DNA of 64,000 bases, taken from Adiantum capillus-veneris (lineage: Eukaryota; Streptophyta; Polypodiopsida; Polypodiales; Pteridaceae). Below the pieces are notes generated by a model that did not search any database, was not told the origin of the DNA, and worked only from the letters and a program-made list of their open reading frames with translations. The stretch is taken from the NCBI GenBank assembly GCA_014529385.2, contig CM043966.1, forward strand, positions 142,030,211-142,094,210. The letters are read 5' to 3'. Shown in pieces: positions 58,095-64,000 of this stretch. A program made the translations under genes and the position numbers. Every line of letters starts with the position of its first letter. Within the stretch, counting starts at the first letter, position 1.

Positions 58095-58818
58095 TGTTAG
58101 GTGCAGTGGAATGAATGTTTGCGCTTTGCTCAAGATCAGTGCTCCGAACTGTGCTCAAGGTTCCTTTTGTTCTTATGGAAGGGAGAGCCTTCCGTTCTTA
58201 ATGGAAAGTGCTATGATCACAAACAAAGTGAATGGACATTGTGCGTGCAAGTGTATGAGACTGAGAGATAGAGAGAGAAGAGAGATACGACACCAGAGAC
58301 GTAAAACCCTCCTCCGAAGGCCCCACTCTCGTCGGCGAGAGTGGTCTACTTATTGATTGCACAAAGTGGTACAATGCGATGCAATGGACTGATGCAACCT
58401 GGGACTATGCCAATGACAACGACGGGGATGACGACGACGACTTTAGGGCCGAAATCTGTGGTCTTTCTACTGCTGAATTTCGGGGCTGTTTCGGTGGCTG
58501 AAAATGAATATTTTGGCTGCGTTTTCTAGGGCTGAAAATAGGGAATATCTGCAACCAACCAGGGCTGAATCTACTACCGTCTTCAAGGCTGAAAACGCTG
58601 CTGCATCTGATGCAAAATGGGCTGAAAACCAAAAACGCTGGACTCTGCTGTAGCGTTAGTAAAACGCTGGGGACTTAGGGATGTTGGCGATGATGGGAAG
58701 CTGAAAACACCAGGGATCTCTTAATGATGGAAGTGCTAGCGATTGTGAAAATGCTAGGGCTGATTGTATCTGTGGCGGTGAAGCCAATCTGAAAAACGCC
58801 AGGGGTAGGGGTGGAAGG
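58095..58818 (-). repeat. Gypsy-2 5' LTR, part left of the Gypsy-4 insertion
   Basis: Matches 45627-46079 apart from about 285 extra bp (about 58370-58655) containing repeated GGGCTGAAAA-like words. It stops at GGAAGG, where the Gypsy-4 LTR begins; the left LTR continues at the same point with TGTCTGGCG. Confidence 0.8.
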
Positions 58819-59314
58819 TGTCACAAAGTGATGACGTGGCGGACAGCATAAACCCTAATTTCTGCCAAAAACCCTAAAATTCTTGCAAACCGTAATTTTT
58901 GCCAAAAACCCTAATTTCCGGAAATCGCGTTTAAATGATGAGCGACGCGAATTTTGCTTTTTTTATAAAAAAAAAGAGAAAAGACTCTCTAAGAGAGAGA
59001 GAGAACTGATGCTTTTTATTTTAAAAGCTTTTGGGGCTCTGCTTTTGGGCATCCCTTGTATCTTTAAATAAGTGGTGAGGGCTTCACTTCTCAGAGCATG
59101 TGGACGCAGAGTCTGAGAGTGAAACCCTAGCCACTCTCGTACTTTGATCTGATTAATATAAAAAGAAATACCGAAAGGGGCGCCAGTCTTTGGGGCCAAT
59201 ATCTCTAGGCCCGGAACTCCGCCGGCCTGGTGCAAATCTATTGTGATCTGTGAATTGTTTTGAAGTGGTGCTGTCGCGGTTGATTCTTGATTTGGAGTGT
59301 CCAAGTCTGTTACA
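58819..59314 (+). repeat. Gypsy-4 5' LTR (496 bp)
   Basis: It starts TGTCACAAAG and ends CTGTTACA, the usual chromovirus LTR ends. It holds four diverged units of about 20 bp with ACCCTAA (58848-58920) and TATAAAA at 58964. Confidence 0.85.
58964..58970 (+). promoter_or_regulatory. TATA box of the Gypsy-4 LTR
   Basis: TATAAAA lies within the LTR, downstream of the ACCCTAA repeats. The position fits a U3 promoter. Confidence 0.45.
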
Positions 59315-59315
59315 G

Positions 59316-59327
59316 TGGTATCAGAGC
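59316..59327 (+). other. Gypsy-4 primer binding site, Met-tRNA type
   Basis: TGGTATCAGAGC one base after the LTR end. Same site as Copia-2. Confidence 0.92.
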
Positions 59328-59386
59328 ACGGCCGATTTCTCTTCTACGGGAAATCCGATCCCCGATTTTTTTTTTCCGCGGCACCT

Positions 59387-60860
59387 ATGGCTTCAGGCAA
59401 TGATCAGTCGACTCCCTTTGCATCTGGAGATGCAGGCAGGGATCACAACGAAGATTCCGACACGGAATATGGCCCGTCTAGGCCGACTCAGGCGGAGCAG
59501 CAAGAGATGGAGCGTCGTCAATTGATTGGCGATGCAACAAAGATCAAGGACCCGAAGATGGCAAAATATATGAACCAGACCTCTTTGGAAGAGGTACAGA
59601 CGGAGTGGCAGAGAACCACAACACTACTCCCGAAACCCGTTTTCAAGAAACCTTCTGCCTCCAAGAAATATACGGAGAAGGAACTGGAGAACGTGGTTGA
59701 TGCACGGATTGCTCAGCTTTTCGACGTGCAAAAGAAAGACAAAAAGCACGGCAAAAAGCAGAAGAAAGGCACTGACTTCCTGGGATATTTGGGTCGTTGG
59801 TCGACATTCGACAAGGCAAAGAAACAGAAGAAGCATGTCAAGTTTGAAGGCTTACCCAGTTCTTCTTCTTCTTCTGACAGTTCTTCTAGCTCTTCAGACT
59901 CGAGCGAAGAAGACAGAAAAGCAAAAAGCGAAGCAAGAAACAAAGCTTCGGAAAGGGCAAGAAAAAGGCAAAGAAGGCTAAATCTCGCCCAGAGACTGAC
60001 AGTTCTACTGAGGACTCGTCTACAGGCAGCTCAGATTCTGATGATGGAAACTTTTATGCGAACAAGAAGAATCTTTACAAAGCTAACCAGTATGACTTTC
60101 TCGAAAATAAAAGCAAGAAAGTCCGAGAGTTTAAGGAAGGTGGCCACTCGATCAATTTTGATACTTTTTCAGGATACTCAGATGCTTCGAAGGCTTTGTC
60201 TTTTATACAGCAGTTTGACATCGCTTTCGCGGGAGGACGCTATTCAGAGCACTCCAAGATTCGGAGAGCTGCCTCTTACTTTAAGAGGAATGCTCGTACT
60301 TGGTGGTCCACGCTTCTTTTAAACAAGACGGGGCCAGTTAAATGGCTGAAATTTAAAAAGCTTTTTATTTCTTCTTGATTGACGCAAGAATATGAACGAG
60401 ATATACGAGCTGCTTGGAACCATCTTCGGATGACCAAGAAAGATACAATCAATGCTTATTGTGAACGATTCTGGAGATCTTTTCTACCCCTCTTCATTCA
60501 AGAAGATCTCGTTCAGAGAACAGATTGAGCGGTTTACCTTGGGTCTACCTACAGAGATCCGAGATCACTGCTTGGAACAGAAGTCAGCTTCTATTCAGGA
60601 GTTGATGAGTCATGCGAAGCGGGGCTTTGCCATTCACTCTGGCAGTCTGACCTCCCCCAAAGACGAGGCCATGACACAACGAGCCGAACAGACTTCTGGG
60701 AATGAAAGTAGAAAGAAAAAAGAGCAACCCAAAGAAGAAGGATGCACGACCCAAGCTTACTCCTGAGGAGAGAGCTCGCTTCATCAGAGAGGGGAAGTGC
60801 TTTGGATGCGGGGATCAAGGACATATCTCCGCGAAGTGCCCTAAAAAGGCATAGAACGAA
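59387..60860 (+). pseudogene. Gypsy-4 gag
   Basis: The ATG at 59387 (MASGNDQSTPFASGD) opens about 190 codons: acidic N-terminus, Lys-rich region, Ser tract. A frame shift near 59950 moves the frame. Then come the gag core (ALSFIQQFDIAFAGGRYSEH, ARTWWSTLLLN; compare Gypsy-3 ALSFLQQFDKAYAGG, QWWTTLLLQ), stop at 60376-60378, FREQIERFTLGLPTEIRDHC near 60510, and zinc knuckle CFGCGDQGHISAKC near 60800-60842. Several breaks. Confidence 0.85.
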
Positions 60861-63800
60861 CAGAATGATAAGAACGACGACAGGCCTAAGAGTTCGAGAG
60901 CAGCTGAGGTACGTGGCAGAAAAGGCAGATAGAAAAGCAGAACTGGTACCACATGGCGTGGGACTTGCACCGAATCTAATGAATGAAAGTACAAACTTTG
61001 CCGCTTTTAGGGCAAAGTGAAGGATCAAGAAGCTCTTTTGAAGGAGCCAAGGCCAACTTCTTTTCACTTGGAATTGGCAGCTCGATTTGGAATTACGCCC
61101 GACAGACTGACGCCACAGGCGGAGGTAGTTCGACTGGCACCCGGATGGGATGTTGCCATTACACCGAGCATTGGCAAACTTCATTTGCAATGACAGGGGT
61201 GTTCAGGGCACGTGAGTGATGTGCTACTCAGAATCCCTTGGTACCACAAGAACTACGCCGTGGTTGACTACCGGGCCGAGAAAGCGACTTTGATAAATGA
61301 AGGGCTTAGGGATTGTACTTGATGAACTTCAGTTTCTTACTCATTCTTTTGGGAGAGAACTGAACGATGGATAATGTTTTGACCTGATCAAAAGAACACC
61401 AAGATTTTTCTCCACACTCATGCCGATTGCTTTTCAGAGGGCCTGAAGACCAAACCATTGATCTGATACCTGGAAGCACTCCACCGAATCGGCCACCTTA
61501 CCGTGTGAGCCGAGTACAGAATGAAAAAGATTATGAACCCAGTGAAAGACCTCTTGGAAAAGGGTCTTGTCCAGCCTAGTACTTCACCGTATTGCTTTCC
61601 AGTGTTGTTGGTTTTGAAGAAAGACGGATCTTGGAGAATGTGCATCGATTATAGCACTCTCAATGAAATCACCATCAAGAATAGATTTCCGATTCCTAGG
61701 ATCGATGATATACTCGACAGGTTACAGGGATCCTAGTGCTTTAGCAGGATTGACTTGAAGAGTGGATATCATCAGATCAGGATAGCGCTGAGAGATGTCT
61801 ACAAAGACAGCTTTTCGGACGACTTTTGTGTTATTTGAGTTTTGGGTGATGCCTTTTGGCTTAACCAATGCTCCTGCGACATTTAACCGGATGATGGACA
61901 GGATTTTTCAAGAGTACAGGCTATTTGTTGGCACTTTCTTTACAACATCATTGTTTTCTCCAAGAATGAGGCAGAACACAGAGATCATCTGCTTCAGGTC
62001 TTTCAGGCATTACGAGATCACAAGTTAGTGATTAATGCAAAGAAAAGTGAATTTTTTTCCTACCAGAGATACACTTTTTGGGACACATTGTGTCAAGCAG
62101 GAGTGCAAATGGACCCGGCCAAGATAAAGACTATCCGTGATTGGCCCGATTTGAGGAATGTCCATGAAGTTAGAAGCTTCTTGGGATTGTGTTCGTACTA
62201 CAGGCGGTTCATACGAAAGTTTGCAGAGGTTGCTTCCCCTTTGCATACCTTGACACAGAAAGGAGTACCTTTTTCGTGGGGACCCACAGAGGTGACTACC
62301 TTTCGGACAATAAAAGAGAAATTGACTACGGGACCTAGTTTGACTTTGCTGGACTTGTAGAAGTCATTTGAAGTATATTGTGATGCTTGTGGTCGTAGTC
62401 TGGGTGCGGTCTTGATGCAAGAAGGCCATGTCATAGCTTACAAGAGCCGTTTGTTCTCTAGGCCGGAGATGACAGCACAGATCTATGAGAAAGAGCTTTT
62501 GGCGGTTATCCATGCTCTTACTCAGTGGCGGCATTACCTACTCGGAGCGGATTTTACTGTCTTTACAGACCATCAGAGTTTGCGCTACTTCTTGTCACAG
62601 AAGCAGCTTTCGGAAAAGCAGATGCGTATCCATGCTCTTACTCAGTGGCGGCATTACCTACTCGGAGCGGATTTTACTGTCTTTACAGACCATCAGAGTT
62701 TGCGCTACTTCTTGTCACAGAAGCAGCTTTCGGAAAAGCAGATGCGGTGGGCGAACATCTTGTCACAGTTCCACTTCCAGATTGTCCATGTGCAGGGACA
62801 GAAGAATGTGGTGGCAGATGCTTTGTTTCGGAAACCGTTGGTTCTGGCTATTTCCGCGATACATCATAGGAGCTTCGAGGATATGGTCGATCAATATGCC
62901 ACAGATACAGATTTTGCAGATATTTTCAGACGGATACGGGATGGGGAGACAGTAGCTCGATACTCCCTTCGGGAAGGCTACTTGATGAAAAAGACTATGT
63001 TGTGCGTTACACAACCGTTGAGGGCAAAGGTTATGACTGAATGCCACTGTCCACCTTTTACGGGTCACCGTGGCATTGCTACCACCATGACGGGGGTAGA
63101 GAGATACTTCTTTTGGGCCGAGACTCAAAAAGGATGTGGAAGAGTTTGTGCGCAGTTGCTTAGTATGCCAGAAGGTCAATTTTGATAGGCATAAGGCACA
63201 ATAATTGTTAGCGCCTTTACCCATACCCACCTACGCCTGGAAAAGTATTGAAATGGATTTCATTTTTGATCTCCCGAGAACACAGAATGATCACGATGAT
63301 TTTCCGATTACATGGCACGTCTGAGACGATTGTCTCCGACAGAGACCCCAGATTTATGAGTTTGTTTTGGAAGGCAATTTGGGAGAACATTGGCACGCGG
63401 TTGCAGTTCTCGTCATCGTTCCACTTGCAGACTGACGGGCAATCTGAGATTGCCAATTCAGTGGTTTTAGATTTATTGAAGTCTTGTATCTCGGATCAGA
63501 AGACCCAATGGGAAAAGAACTTACCTTTGGCGGAATTTGCCTACAATAACACGATACACTCTTCGAGGGGGAAGACGCCATGTGAGATTGTTGAAAGTGC
63601 TGCGAAGGTTTCATCCTTCCTGAGCACGAAAGATTAGATATTTGAAGCGGATGAATATTCGCGAGATTTGGATACGGCTTTTGCCAAGGTTCACAAGACT
63701 TTGCAGGAGTCTCAAGAACGACAGAAAAAGGTAGTGGATCGCCATCGTTGCGATTTGAAATTGAAGGAGGATGATTGGGTGCTCTTACGTTTTGAGAAGG

Positions 63801-64000
63801 CACACCTACGAAAGAAAAAGGGAAAGGAGAGGCTTTTTCCAAAGCTTAGTATGCGATACTACTGACCTTTCCAGATCACTGACAAGATAAATGATGTCTC
63901 CTTCCGATTGAAACTGCCGGATACTTGGAGGATTCACAATGCATTGCATGTGAGTCTCTTGAAACGTGTTAAGGGTGATGTGCCTGATGATAGGGAGCCT
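60861..64000 (+). pseudogene. Gypsy-4 pol, multiply disrupted, 3'-partial
   Basis: Protease remnant near 61030-61200 (GAKANF in one frame, ELAARFGITPDRL in another). Reverse transcriptase 61440-62360 ([33 protein letters not shown], and a damaged catalytic region near 61945). RNase H 62370-62830 with an exact in-frame 120-bp tandem duplication. Integrase zinc finger near 63060-63170. The integrase core lost about 35 residues between FIFDLPRTQ (about 63265) and ETIVSDRDPRF (about 63330). SSFHLQTDGQSEIANS follows near 63415. The C-terminal region (WVLLRFEKAHL, LHVSLLKRVKGD) continues to the edge. Stops near 61734, 62358, 63183, 63635 and 63863. Confidence 0.88.
62508..62747 (+). repeat. Exact 120-bp tandem duplication in Gypsy-4 RNase H
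   Basis: 62508-62627 and 62628-62747 are identical, starting ATCCATGCTCTTACTCAGTG. 40 codons are repeated in frame, covering HYLLGADFTVFTDHQSLRYF. Confidence 0.95.

Larger units (their letters stand above)
45627..58818 (-). mobile_element. Gypsy-2, non-autonomous Ty3/gypsy element, host of two nested elements
   Basis: The LTRs start TGTTAGGTGCAG at 45627 and 58095. The left copy ends GTGTCACCTGACA at 46541. Primer site, gag, zinc knuckle, protease and a chromodomain-like tail are present on the minus strand, but the 3-kb reverse transcriptase/RNase H/integrase block is absent: only about 1.4 kb lies on the left and 1.5 kb on the right of the Gypsy-3 insertion. The right LTR is split by Gypsy-4 at 58818, and its remainder must lie beyond the window. 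Confidence 0.85.
58819..64000 (+). mobile_element. Gypsy-4, decayed chromovirus relative of Gypsy-3, runs off the window
   Basis: The 5' LTR, Met-tRNA primer site, gag, protease, reverse transcriptase, RNase H and integrase parts are homologous to Gypsy-3 throughout but full of stops and shifts. It inserted into the Gypsy-2 5' LTR after GAAGG. The 3' LTR and right target duplication are outside the window. Confidence 0.9.

Overview
This is nuclear DNA from a land plant with a large, retrotransposon-rich genome. A fern is my best guess. The evidence is plant-type copia, gypsy and L1-like families packed side by side and inside one another, very long CT/GA microsatellites, a decayed PLS-type pentatricopeptide repeat (PPR) array whose wording resembles fern PPR proteins, and only one recognisable conserved host gene start (aspartyl aminopeptidase). 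Species assignment is inference.

Layout. 1-4571: 3' part of a copia element (Copia-1) with one LTR. 4572-7062: two LINE fragments in opposite orientation (LINE-A minus, LINE-B plus). 7063-15095: minus-strand gypsy element of Athila/Tat type (Gypsy-1) with gag, pol and a degenerate extra ORF downstream of pol; an LTR-like start lies at 15096. 16.2-18.8 kb: a copia-type LTR end plus polypurine tract with no coding region, then non-coding DNA with permuted diverged repeats. 20825-26349: a nearly perfect copia element (Copia-2, minus) with 192-bp LTRs, TATAT target duplication, primer site and one amber codon as its only visible lesion. 26.35-30.8 kb: non-coding DNA with hairpins, a 209-bp tandem duplication and pure C and CT tracts. 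30821-35307: an essentially full-length but dead L1-like element (LINE-C, minus) flanked by an apparent 53-bp direct repeat. 36.4-42.2 kb: PPR pseudogene array. 42842-43513: first three exons of an aspartyl aminopeptidase gene; later exons are not seen.

45627-64000 is a three-element nest. Gypsy-2 (minus) keeps gag, protease and a chromodomain-like tail but has no reverse transcriptase or integrase. Gypsy-3 (47939-56580, minus) sits inside the Gypsy-2 gag with an exact AGAGT target duplication, 1477-bp LTRs in which I saw no difference, and an uninterrupted gag-pol-chromodomain ORF of 1687 residues. Gypsy-4 (58819 to the window end, plus) sits inside the Gypsy-2 5' LTR; it is a decayed chromovirus relative of Gypsy-3.

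How the parts relate. Gypsy-3 could supply enzymes in trans to Gypsy-2-like partners, and Copia-2 is one codon from intact. The three LINE copies share a 3' hairpin and all end in short tandem repeats, which suggests that this LINE family seeds the local microsatellites. No CRISPR array, rRNA or canonical tRNA gene was recognised.
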